Of a DNA stretch of 64,000 bases, positions 52,904 through 62,256 are shown piece by piece (the stretch's first letter is position 1; each line of letters opens with the position of its first letter). Made by a program: the position numbers and the translations under genes. This DNA is from JAVBMB01 sp031552995. GTDB lineage: Bacteria; Bacillota; Clostridia; Oscillospirales; Butyricicoccaceae. Location: positions 1 through 64,000 of the forward strand of contig JAVBMB010000080.1 in NCBI GenBank assembly GCA_031552995.1, given 5' to 3'. Below the pieces are notes generated by a model. It was not told where the DNA came from. It ran no database searches and was given only the letters and a program-made list of their open reading frames with translations.

Positions 52904-54094
52904 ATGAACTACCATAAGATGTCCGTTGAGGATGTCAATGTGACAGGCAAGCGAGTTTTGGTGAGATGTGATTACAATGTACCTCTCGACGGCGAGCGCA
53001 TTGTCGACGACAGCCGCATAACAGCCACACTTCCGACGCTTAGCTATCTTCTAGAGCGCGGCGCGGCGCTTATACTCTGCTCGCATCTCGGCCGGCCGAA
53101 GGGCAAGGCCGTGCCTGAGTTTTCGTTAAGGCCTGTTGCGAAGTATCTTGAGAAAATGCTGAGCCGCGAGGTTTTTTTTGCGCCCGAGCTGTGCAGCGAC
53201 GCGACCGTCGCGCTGTGTAACGGCCTGCAGCCGGGGCAGGTTGCGCTTTTGGAAAATCTCCGTTTCGACGCCAGAGAGGAGAAAAACGACCCGGAATTTT
53301 CGAAGTATCTGGCATCGCTTGCCGAGCTGTATGTTAACGACGCGTTCGGCGCGGCACACCGCGCGCACTCGTCGACATGCGGCATAAGCGAGTTTTTGCC
53401 TTCGGTCTGCGGCCTTCTTATCGAGGAAGAGCTGCGGGCAATGGGAGGCACTCTCGCCGCGCCAAAGCGCCCGTTTGCGGCGATTATCGGCGGCGCTAAG
53501 GTTGAGGATAAGCTGTCGCTCATCAGCAGCCTTATGGACCGCTGCGACTACGTAATGGTGCTGGGCGGCATGTCATATACATTTTTCAAAGCCATGGGCG
53601 GCGAGATAGGCAACTCTATATGCGACACCGCGCAGCTTGAGCTTGTCGCCTCGTTTATCGAAAAAGCCAAGGAGTGCAGAGGCAAGCTGCTGCTTCCGCC
53701 TGACAGCATAGCGGCTGACCGCTTTGCCGGCGGCGCGAACACGCTGTGCGTGCCGTCCGACAAGATTCCCGAGGGGTACATGGCGCTTGATATCGGCCCT
53801 GAGACTGTGGCGCTGTACAGCGATATAATCGCAAACGCGGCAACTATTGTGTGGAACGGCCCCGCCGGTGTATTTGAGATTCCCGACTTCGAGGCCGGAA
53901 CAAAGGCGATTGCCGAAGCAGTCGCATCAAGCGCGGCGTTTTCGATTGTCGGCGGCGGCGATTCTATTGCCGCTATTAACAAGTTTGGCCTTGCCGACAG
54001 GATTTCGCACATATCCACAGGCGGAGGCGCTTCGATGGAGTTCATCGAAGGGCGCGACCTGCCTGGTATCTCATGCCTGATGGACCAGGCGTAA
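52904..54094 (+). CDS. pgk: Phosphoglycerate kinase
   Basis: A 396-residue kinase: substrate-binding RCDYNVPLDGERIVDDSRI (part; residues about 22-40), SHLGRPKG, GAAHRAHSST, and the nucleotide-binding GGGDSIAAINKFG and STGGGASMEF near the C-terminus. All signature loops are present. It starts at ATG 52904 (an ATG at 52892 is possible; the site TTTAGGATATGGTG lies between). First gene of the lower-glycolysis cluster; gap is not upstream. Confidence 0.95.
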   Translation: MNYHKMSVEDVNVTGKRVLVRCDYNVPLDGERIVDDSRITATLPTLSYLLERGAALILCSHLGRPKGKAVPEFSLRPVAKYLEKMLSREVFFAPELCSDATVALCNGLQPGQVALLENLRFDAREEKNDPEFSKYLASLAELYVNDAFGAAHRAHSSTCGISEFLPSVCGLLIEEELRAMGGTLAAPKRPFAAIIGGAKVEDKLSLISSLMDRCDYVMVLGGMSYTFFKAMGGEIGNSICDTAQLELVASFIEKAKECRGKLLLPPDSIAADRFAGGANTLCVPSDKIPEGYMALDIGPETVALYSDIIANAATIVWNGPAGVFEIPDFEAGTKAIAEAVASSAAFSIVGGGDSIAAINKFGLADRISHISTGGGASMEFIEGRDLPGISCLMDQA

Positions 54095-54215
54095 GACGGC
54101 GTTTCGTATCTTATTGTACTAGTTCAATTCGTTCTACTGTGTTAATTCAATAACGTTATTCAGCCCGATATTGATATAAACTTACCACACCCATATACTT
54201 TGGAGGATTTCACCA

Positions 54216-54986
54216 ATGAATCGCAGATACCGTAAGACAGTGATTGCCGGCAATTGGAAGATGAACAAAACCGTGCCCGAGACCAAGGCATTTATCGGCG
54301 AGATTCGCCAGCTTGCTTCGCAGGCCAAGTGGTGTGAGGTTGTGCTGTGCGTTCCGTTCACGCATCTTCACTCGGCCGTCAAAGCGGCAAAGGGCACAAG
54401 GATTGACATCGGCGCGCAGAACTGCCACTTTGAGGAACACGGCGCATACACAGGTGAGGTTTCGTGTTCGATGCTGGCAGAGCTGGGCGTAAAATATGTG
54501 ATTATCGGGCATTCCGAGCGGCGGGAATATTTCGCCGAGAACAACATCACAGTGGGACTGAAGCTGAAAGCCGCACTGAAGGCCGGGCTGCGCCCGATAC
54601 TGTGTATAGGAGAATCTCTCGAACTGCGCGAAATGGACGCCACATTCGAGCATGTTCGTATGCAGCTTAAAGCGGCACTCAGCGGCATAGCGGCCGACAG
54701 CCTGCGCAAAATTACAATAGCGTATGAGCCAATTTGGGCAATCGGCACCGGAAAAACGGCGACCGCAGCGCAGGCAAACGAGGTGTGCGAGGAAATCCGT
54801 CACTGCCTGCGTCAGATGTACGGCGCGCGCGCGGCGCGCGGCGTTTCGATCCTCTACGGCGGCAGTATGAATGAAAAAAACTCGGACGAGCTTCTTTCGA
54901 TGCCCGATGTCGACGGCGGGCTGATTGGCGGCGCGTCACTTAAGGCAGAGTCGTTTAAGGCGATTATCGAGGTGGCGGACCAGTGA
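54216..54986 (+). CDS. tpiA: Triosephosphate isomerase
   Basis: A 256-residue TIM barrel with all catalytic residues: Lys15 (GNWKMN), His99 (IIGHSERREYF) and Glu171 (AYEPIWAIGTGK). ATG after TTTGGAGGATTTCACCA. It interconverts dihydroxyacetone phosphate and glyceraldehyde 3-phosphate. Its stop overlaps the gpmI start as GTGA. Confidence 0.96.
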   Translation: MNRRYRKTVIAGNWKMNKTVPETKAFIGEIRQLASQAKWCEVVLCVPFTHLHSAVKAAKGTRIDIGAQNCHFEEHGAYTGEVSCSMLAELGVKYVIIGHSERREYFAENNITVGLKLKAALKAGLRPILCIGESLELREMDATFEHVRMQLKAALSGIAADSLRKITIAYEPIWAIGTGKTATAAQANEVCEEIRHCLRQMYGARAARGVSILYGGSMNEKNSDELLSMPDVDGGLIGGASLKAESFKAIIEVADQ

Positions 54987-56500
54987 TTAGAACTCCGCTT
55001 GTTCTGACAATTCTTGACGGCTATGGTCTGGACGGCAAGCCTGGCGAAAGCGCGATTGACGCGGCTCGCACGCCGAATCTGAATACGATTTTTAAAGCGT
55101 TTCCGAATTGCAGGCTTAGCTGCTCGGGCCTTGCCGTCGGACTGCCGGACGGTCAGATGGGCAACAGCGAAGTCGGCCACACGAACATGGGGGCCGGGCG
55201 CGTTGTATATCAGGAGCTGACACGTATTACAAAATCCGTAAACGACGGAGACTTTTTTAGCAACGCGGCGTTTATCCGGGCGGCCGAACACGCAAAAAGC
55301 AATGGCGGCAAGGTACATCTGATGGGCCTTGTCTCTGACGGCGGCGTGCACAGCCATATGACGCATATCTTTGCGCTGATGCAGTTGATGCGCCGGCAGG
55401 ATGTGCCGACATATATCCACTGCCTGCTGGACGGGCGTGACACCGCGCCGGAAAGCGGCGCAGGCTTTGTAGCACAGGTCGAAGCCGAGATAGAGCGCCT
55501 CGGCGGCGAGCTTCATATCGCCACCGTTATGGGGCGCTTTTTCGCGATGGACCGCGACAAGCGGTGGGACAGGCTTGAAAAGGCCTACCGCGCTATGGTG
55601 TACGGCGAAGCGCCCGCCGCTTCTTCGGCCCCGGGCGCGGTGCGCGAATCGTATGCTGCCGGCGTCACGGATGAGTTTATGCTTCCCGTTATGTGCGACA
55701 GCCGCGGTACGATCGAGGCAAACGACAGCGTGATATTCTTTAACTTCCGCCCCGACCGCGCCAGAGAAATTACGCGGGCGCTTGTCGACCCGGAGTTTGC
55801 TGGCTTCGAGCGCCAAGGCGGCGCTATAAAACCGTTTTATGTGTGCATGACACAGTACGAAGCCGACATGCCTAATGTTACTGTGGCATACCCCCCGTCG
55901 ACTCTTGACGACGGCTTTGGCGAGTATATATCGCGCAACAAGCTGACGCAGCTTCGCATAGCCGAGACGGAGAAGTACGCGCACGTTACCTTCTTCTTCA
56001 ACGGCGGCGAGGAGCGCCAGTTCAGCGGTGAGAGCCGCATTCTTGTGCCGTCGCCGACGGTCGCGACGTATGACCTCAAGCCGGAGATGAGCGCCTTTGA
56101 AGTGACTGACAAGTGCGTCTCGGCAATAGAGAGCGGCAGCTTTGACGTCATAATATTGAACCTGGCTAACTGCGACATGGTTGGACATACCGGTATATTT
56201 GACGCCGCCGTCAAGGCGGTAGAGACAGTCGACACCTGCGTCGGCACACTGCTTGCCGCCGTGAACGAGGCGAACGGCACGATGATAATAACCGCCGACC
56301 ACGGAAACGCCGATAAAATGGTAAACGCCGACGGTACGCCGCATACGGCGCATACGACGTCTCAAGTGCCTTTTATCCTGTGCAAGCGCGGATTTAAGCT
56401 GAGAGACGGCGCGCTGTGCGATATTGCACCGACTATGCTCCAGCTGCTGGATTTGGTTAAGCCGAGCCTTATGACCGGTAACAGCCTTATTGTGGAATAG
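54983..56500 (+). CDS. gpmI: Phosphoglycerate mutase, 2,3-bisphosphoglycerate-independent
   Basis: A 505-residue iPGM of the alkaline-phosphatase superfamily. It has the N-terminal metal site LTILDGYG, catalytic Ser62 in GQMGNSEVGHTNMGAGR, and later metal ligands in NCDMVGHTG and TADHGNADKM. It starts at GTG overlapping the tpiA stop by four bases. It needs Mn2+ and is acid-sensitive in sporulating firmicutes, by family knowledge. It is followed by eno. Confidence 0.95.
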   Translation: MIRTPLVLTILDGYGLDGKPGESAIDAARTPNLNTIFKAFPNCRLSCSGLAVGLPDGQMGNSEVGHTNMGAGRVVYQELTRITKSVNDGDFFSNAAFIRAAEHAKSNGGKVHLMGLVSDGGVHSHMTHIFALMQLMRRQDVPTYIHCLLDGRDTAPESGAGFVAQVEAEIERLGGELHIATVMGRFFAMDRDKRWDRLEKAYRAMVYGEAPAASSAPGAVRESYAAGVTDEFMLPVMCDSRGTIEANDSVIFFNFRPDRAREITRALVDPEFAGFERQGGAIKPFYVCMTQYEADMPNVTVAYPPSTLDDGFGEYISRNKLTQLRIAETEKYAHVTFFFNGGEERQFSGESRILVPSPTVATYDLKPEMSAFEVTDKCVSAIESGSFDVIILNLANCDMVGHTGIFDAAVKAVETVDTCVGTLLAAVNEANGTMIITADHGNADKMVNADGTPHTAHTTSQVPFILCKRGFKLRDGALCDIAPTMLQLLDLVKPSLMTGNSLIVE

Positions 56501-56550
56501 TATTAACTCAATGATGCAGCTTGTGTTATTGTAATAGTTTAAAGAGGTGA

Positions 56551-57861
<1,311 letters not shown>

Positions 57862-58080
57862 GCAATTAAGTACGTCAAGGCCGGGAGATATCACGGCCTT
57901 GAGTCTGCCCTGAAACCCTGCGGGGTTTCAGGCATTTATCCGGCACCGGCCTGCGGGCCGGATTTCACCCAATTTATGCGAAAAAATGGGCGGGTTAAGG
58001 TGATTTTCCCCGGCGCATGTCCGCAGAAAATCTAATTGGCTAGCGATAAAGCAGGGTACGCTCTATTTTTTCAGGCGGGC

Positions 58081-58115
58081 CACAGGCCGGGAAGTGCCTC
58101 TCGGCCTGTGTTTTT
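58081..58115 (+). terminator. Terminator downstream of eno
   Basis: Perfect 9-bp stem (58081-58089 with 58102-58110) followed by TTTTT, 220 bases after the eno stop. It is the first hairpin after eno with a clear T run, so the transcript may extend this far. Confidence 0.7.
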
Positions 58116-58182
58116 GCGGCGAGTCGATGCGCAGGTATCAGCGGCTGGCTAACGCTCGCCGCTGCGCCTGCACGCGGCTGAA

Positions 58183-58222
58183 AAAAACCTACTCCGGGTA
58201 ATAGCGCCCGGAGTAGGTTTTT
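58183..58222. terminator. Terminator of the chemoreceptor gene (bidirectional)
   Basis: A perfect 16-bp stem (58183-58198 with 58207-58222) with A and T runs at the ends (T7 on the minus strand), 14 bases after the chemoreceptor stop. Confidence 0.85.
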
Positions 58223-58235
58223 CGTATATCTGCTG

Positions 58236-59969
58236 TTATCTGTTGCTGTCCGAGAGGTATTTCGTTCTCTTGCTTTCCCGCTCATCAAGCCTAAAGCGTT
58301 CGACCAGACTGCGCAGTATCTCGGCCTGCGCGCTCATCTCCTGAATGCCGGCCGCGTTGCTCTCGGTCGAGGCGAGGTTTTGCTGCATCAAGTGCGCCAC
58401 TTTGCCTATTCTTGTGTTTATAGTGCCAATGGCGTTGCTCTGCTCGCCCGACGCTTTCGGTATCTCCCCGACTATCTTGCCGCTTTCGTTGACGCCAATG
58501 ACGATTTCGCTGAGGGATTTCTCGGTGTCGCTGGCAATTTCGGTGCCCAGGCGCGCTTTTTGCATCGAGTTTTCGATAAGCGCGCCGGTGTTGCGTGCCG
58601 CCTCGGCGCTTTTTGCGGCAAGGCTGCGAACCTCTTCGGCGACGACGGCAAAGCCCTTGCCATGCTGCCCGGCGTGCGCCGCCTCAACAGCGGCGTTAAG
58701 CGCCAGTATGTTCGTCTGGAAGGCTATGTCGTCAATGACCTTTATAACCTGGCGAATCGAATCGCTGGCGCTGCTGATATCCTTAACCGCGCCCGTCATG
58801 CGCTGCATCTGCTGAGAGCCTTGACCCGCAATCTGTTTGATTCGCTCGGACAGCACGTCGGCCTTTTCGGCTATTTCGACGTTGCTGCGCGTTTTGAACG
58901 ACACCTGGTCCATCTCGCCGGACAGCATATTTATTTCTCCCGCCTGAAGCGAGGTATTCTGTTCGAGTATATGCATCCCGTCGGCAAGCGCGCTTGACGC
59001 TGTCGTAATCATTCTGGCCGATTCGGCTATTTCGACCATCATTTCGTTCAGGTTCGCGATGACCTCCGAAATAGATATGTTCATTGTGTCGGTCTGGCAG
59101 CGCGGCGCGATATGTACCGTCAGGTCTCCATCGGCAAGCGCGCGAAGCGCCGCCACCTGTTCCTCTGTTGCCGATACTATGGACTCAAACGACTGCGACA
59201 ACTCGCCAATCTCGTCATTTGAGGCTGGTGGAATTGTGAAGCTCATGTCGCCGGCGGCGAGCTTCTGTGACGCGTCTGTAAGCGCCCTTACAGGCCGGCC
59301 TATCATCCTCCTTATAAAAACTGAGGCAACGACAGCGACAATGATGACGCTTACAATTATGATTAATACAATGTTCAGCGCAAACCGGTTGGAACCCGCG
59401 AGGACATCCTCCATTATCCTGTCGGCGCCGATGACGCCGACGACCTTGCCGTTGCTGTTGAAGACAGGCGCATAGCCTGAGACCATCATGCCAAAGTCGC
59501 CTGACTTATATACATCCGACTGACATGCCGCGCCTTTGGAAATCGCGGTGAACATCGCCTTTGGATAAAAACCGATGTCCTCCCTGTCGTTAAAATCTAT
59601 TTCCTCTTCTTCGCCATTTGCCGAGTCATAGCCCTCCATATAATAACGGACGGTATCAGAATACGAGCTGTCGAGTATGTAAAGGTATTCCAAATCCTCG
59701 GTACGCCTGATTTCATCAACAACCGGCTTCAACGCATACCAATGCGCGTCTTTTTCTCCGCTTTTAAGAGCTTGCTCAAACTTGTCGCCGTCAATCATCG
59801 CCGCGATTGCCTTTGTGATTGACATAACCTCGCGCGAATTGTCCTCTATGGCATCGCCGCGATGCAGCACATATGCAAATACGCCAACTGCCGCACTGCT
59901 GAGCAAAACCATTAAGCAAAGCAGAAGCGAAAGCTTGGCAGAGACCGACGCCATAATACGTTTTTTCAT
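58236..59969 (-). CDS. Methyl-accepting chemotaxis protein
   Basis: A 577-residue receptor: membrane helix 1 (about 12-33), an extracytoplasmic sensor of Cache-like type (about 35-195, with [13 protein letters not shown] and [17 protein letters not shown] features), membrane helix 2 (about 200-222), HAMP (about 222-275) and the MCP signalling domain with [29 protein letters not shown] (part). The ATG has AGACAGGTG upstream. It senses an extracellular ligand and would signal to CheA, which is not in the window, so motility is suggested but not proven. Confidence 0.88.
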   Translation of the reverse strand: MKKRIMASVSAKLSLLLCLMVLLSSAAVGVFAYVLHRGDAIEDNSREVMSITKAIAAMIDGDKFEQALKSGEKDAHWYALKPVVDEIRRTEDLEYLYILDSSYSDTVRYYMEGYDSANGEEEEIDFNDREDIGFYPKAMFTAISKGAACQSDVYKSGDFGMMVSGYAPVFNSNGKVVGVIGADRIMEDVLAGSNRFALNIVLIIIVSVIIVAVVASVFIRRMIGRPVRALTDASQKLAAGDMSFTIPPASNDEIGELSQSFESIVSATEEQVAALRALADGDLTVHIAPRCQTDTMNISISEVIANLNEMMVEIAESARMITTASSALADGMHILEQNTSLQAGEINMLSGEMDQVSFKTRSNVEIAEKADVLSERIKQIAGQGSQQMQRMTGAVKDISSASDSIRQVIKVIDDIAFQTNILALNAAVEAAHAGQHGKGFAVVAEEVRSLAAKSAEAARNTGALIENSMQKARLGTEIASDTEKSLSEIVIGVNESGKIVGEIPKASGEQSNAIGTINTRIGKVAHLMQQNLASTESNAAGIQEMSAQAEILRSLVERFRLDERESKRTKYLSDSNR

Positions 59970-60053
59970 TCAAAACACCTGTCTATCCGGCCGCACGGCG
60001 GCCATTTATTGTTAATCGCCGGCGCATCAGTGCGCATGTATCCTATTATACTA

Positions 60054-60082
60054 ATTATATGTACCCTCCGCATCGTTGGCAA
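60054..60082 (-). promoter_or_regulatory. Sigma-A promoter for the chemoreceptor gene
   Basis: Minus-strand TTGCCA (60077-60082) and perfect TATAAT (60054-60059) with a 17-base spacer, about 85 bases before the start. Confidence 0.65.
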
Positions 60083-60111
60083 GATACGCCTGCAATATTT
60101 TGCTGAATAAA

Positions 60112-60149
60112 CGAAAAATTGCCGCCTCAAACACTGTGATTTGAGGCGG
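60112..60149 (-). terminator. Terminator of the phosphate module
   Basis: Perfect 10-bp stem (60122-60131 with 60140-60149, 8-base loop) followed on the minus strand by CAATTTTTCG, 80 bases after the kinase stop. Confidence 0.8.
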
Positions 60150-60228
60150 TAGTTTTGCTTTGGTTTCCTGTATCGCACAAACTGCGAAATATCGTGGGAA
60201 GACGGCGAAATATCGCGTCTTGCGTTAC

Positions 60229-61548
60229 CTACACAGGCGACGGGAACCAGACGGTTATAACAGTTCCGCTGCCCTCGGCACTGTCCAGCTTTATTTCGGC
60301 GCCATGATGCAGCGCGATGTGCTTGACTATCGCAAGACCAAGGCCCGTGCCGCCGCTCTCCTTGCTGCGGCTCTTATCCACCCTGTAAAAGCGCTCAAAT
60401 ATACGGGTCTGGTGCTCCGTCGGTATGCCGATACCGGTGTCGATGACGGCGAGCGCGGCTCGCTCATCTTCGGCGGATGTCTCGACAACGACTTTGCCTC
60501 CCGGCCTGTTATAGCGGATGGCATTGTCGCACAAATTGTAGACCAGTTCTTCCAGCATCCCCCTGTCACCCATGACCCACAGATGCGGGCCGCGAGCCTC
60601 CAGCGTGACGCCCGCCTGCTCGGCCGCAAAGCCGAGATATTCAAACGCGCTGTCGGCAACCTGACGCAAATCGACCTGAACAAACTTGCGCTGACCGCCC
60701 TTTTCGTCCAACCGCCCAAGCTGGATAATATCCCCGATGAGGCGGATGAGCCTGCCGGCCTCGAAGCGGATCTTACCGGCAAAGTCCTTTATGTCGTCGG
60801 CCTGAGCCATGCCTGTCTCTATCATCTCGGCATAGCCCGAGATGCTTGTCAGCGGAGTCTTCAGCTCGTGCGATACGTTTGCGGTGAACTCCTGCCGCAT
60901 ACGCTCGACCTCCTGCTTGCGCAGCTGCTGCTCCTTTATGGCGAAGACGAACGGTTCAAGCTCCTTATACGGCACATCACGGTCGATATGCTCGATGTTA
61001 ACGGCCATTTTTTCTATCGGGCGCAGCAGGCCGCGTGTAAGATATGTGGAGACCCCGACGGTAACGAGCAGCAGCAACATGCCGATGCCCAGCATAATAG
61101 GAAGCGCGCGGTTGTAAATTGAATACATGCTCTGAGCCTGCTTTGCAACGCGCAACACGCTGCCGTCGTCAAGGCGAAGAGCGTAGTAATATGTCTTGTA
61201 GCCCATAGTGTCCGACATGCGCGACGATTCGCCGGCGCCGTAATCAACAGCTTCAACTATCTCCGGTCTGGTCAGGTGATTATCCATTATTCCGTGCTGT
61301 TCACTCTCAAAAAGTACATTGCCGCTTGGCGCAATCATCGTAATGCGCAGGCCATCGACAGCAAAGTCTCCCAGCTCCGCCGGATTTTTGCCGTCGATGG
61401 CTTCGGCGATTAGCCGCGCGTAGCTTGACATGTCGCGCCGCACCTGCTCGTCGAAAGCACGGTGGAACACCCAGAACGATGCGATGATTGTAAGCGCCAT
61501 GGCAAGCAGCGCTACAAACAGCATGCGTCCGTTGATTTTTTGCTCCAT
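60229..61548 (-). CDS. phoR: PhoR-like sensor histidine kinase
   Basis: A 439-residue kinase: helix 1 (about 10-29), a short extracytoplasmic sensor, helix 2 (about 147-170), a HAMP-like linker, HisKA with His227 (FTANVSHELKTPL) and a HATPase domain (NLCDNAIRYNRPGG, DTGIGIPTEHQ, GGTGLGLAIVK). The ATG follows ACAGGGGGTAAA. Its partner regulator is encoded 20 bases upstream and a phosphate transporter before that, so control of phosphate supply is inferred; the C-terminal half is of PhoR/ResE type. Confidence 0.88.
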   Translation of the reverse strand: MEQKINGRMLFVALLAMALTIIASFWVFHRAFDEQVRRDMSSYARLIAEAIDGKNPAELGDFAVDGLRITMIAPSGNVLFESEQHGIMDNHLTRPEIVEAVDYGAGESSRMSDTMGYKTYYYALRLDDGSVLRVAKQAQSMYSIYNRALPIMLGIGMLLLLVTVGVSTYLTRGLLRPIEKMAVNIEHIDRDVPYKELEPFVFAIKEQQLRKQEVERMRQEFTANVSHELKTPLTSISGYAEMIETGMAQADDIKDFAGKIRFEAGRLIRLIGDIIQLGRLDEKGGQRKFVQVDLRQVADSAFEYLGFAAEQAGVTLEARGPHLWVMGDRGMLEELVYNLCDNAIRYNRPGGKVVVETSAEDERAALAVIDTGIGIPTEHQTRIFERFYRVDKSRSKESGGTGLGLAIVKHIALHHGAEIKLDSAEGSGTVITVWFPSPV

Positions 61549-61569
61549 TTTACCCCCTGTGGCGCGCCG

Positions 61570-62238
61570 TTAGCGCTCGAGCTTATAGCCGACACTGCGG
61601 ACGGTTTTTATCATATTCCCGCATTCGCCCAGCTTTTGCCTGAGTGTTTTGACATGCATATCCACGGTGCGGCTCTCTCCCTCGAAATCGGTGCCCCATA
61701 CGCGCTCCATAATCTTTTCACGCGTCAGCACAATGCCTTGATTTGCCATCAGCAGCCGCAGCAGCTCATATTCCTTAAACGTCAGCTCGCACGGCCGGCC
61801 GTGAGCTGTAACAAGGCGCTTGCCATCGTCCATGGCAAGCTCGCCAAGCGAAAATACCGGTGATCTGTTATCGTCATCGTACCGGCGAAGAACCGCTTTT
61901 ACCCGCGAAATAAACTCCATGATACCAAACGGCTTGGCTATGTAGTCATCGGCGCCTCTGTCCAACCCGCGGACCGCATCCAGCTCCGACGACTTTGCGG
62001 TAACCATAATCACAGGTACAGCTTTCGTTCTTTCACCGCGGCGAAGACGCTCAAGAATACTGAGACCGTCCTCCCCCGGCAGCATGATATCGAGCACGAC
62101 CAGACTGGGCAACGCTTTTTCGCACTGGGCGAAAAAGCCCTTGCCGTCCGAGAACTCCATGACGGAAAAACCGCTGTTTTTTAGGGCATAGCTCTCCATC
62201 TGACGGATATTCAAATCATCCTCGACCACATAAATCAT
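61570..62238 (-). CDS. phoB: PhoB/PhoP-like response regulator
   Basis: About 222 residues (224 from a GTG six bases earlier). The receiver domain has acidic residues near the start and a phospho-acceptor Asp in VLDIMLPGEDG (about 50). The winged-helix domain contains LTFKEYELLRLLMAN and the SRTVDMHVKTLRQKL recognition region. The ATG at 62238 has GAGGGAG eight bases upstream, the better start. Coupled with PhoR and the NptA-type transporter. Confidence 0.9.
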   Translation of the reverse strand: MIYVVEDDLNIRQMESYALKNSGFSVMEFSDGKGFFAQCEKALPSLVVLDIMLPGEDGLSILERLRRGERTKAVPVIMVTAKSSELDAVRGLDRGADDYIAKPFGIMEFISRVKAVLRRYDDDNRSPVFSLGELAMDDGKRLVTAHGRPCELTFKEYELLRLLMANQGIVLTREKIMERVWGTDFEGESRTVDMHVKTLRQKLGECGNMIKTVRSVGYKLER

Positions 62239-62256
62239 CTGCACGCTCCCTCAAAC

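Larger units (their letters stand above)
57862..58235 (+). ncRNA. Highly structured non-coding stretch after eno (candidate RNA)
   Basis: 374 bases with no ORF but seven hairpins: perfect 9-bp (57875-57902), perfect 10-bp with a TGCG loop (57909-57932), perfect 6-bp with a TGCG loop (57946-57961), a 7-bp stem with nested stem (58002-58032), a terminator hairpin (58081-58115), a two-part stem (58131-58171) and a 16-bp terminator (58183-58222). It may be a structured trailer or an RNA gene of its own; no known family was recognised. Confidence 0.35.

Noticed and set aside
54854..56365. 503-codon minus-strand frame opposite gpmI
   Set aside because: Its protein is Arg/His/Ala-rich with no recognisable domain and it is fully antisense to a well-supported enzyme; it is a shadow of high-GC codon bias.
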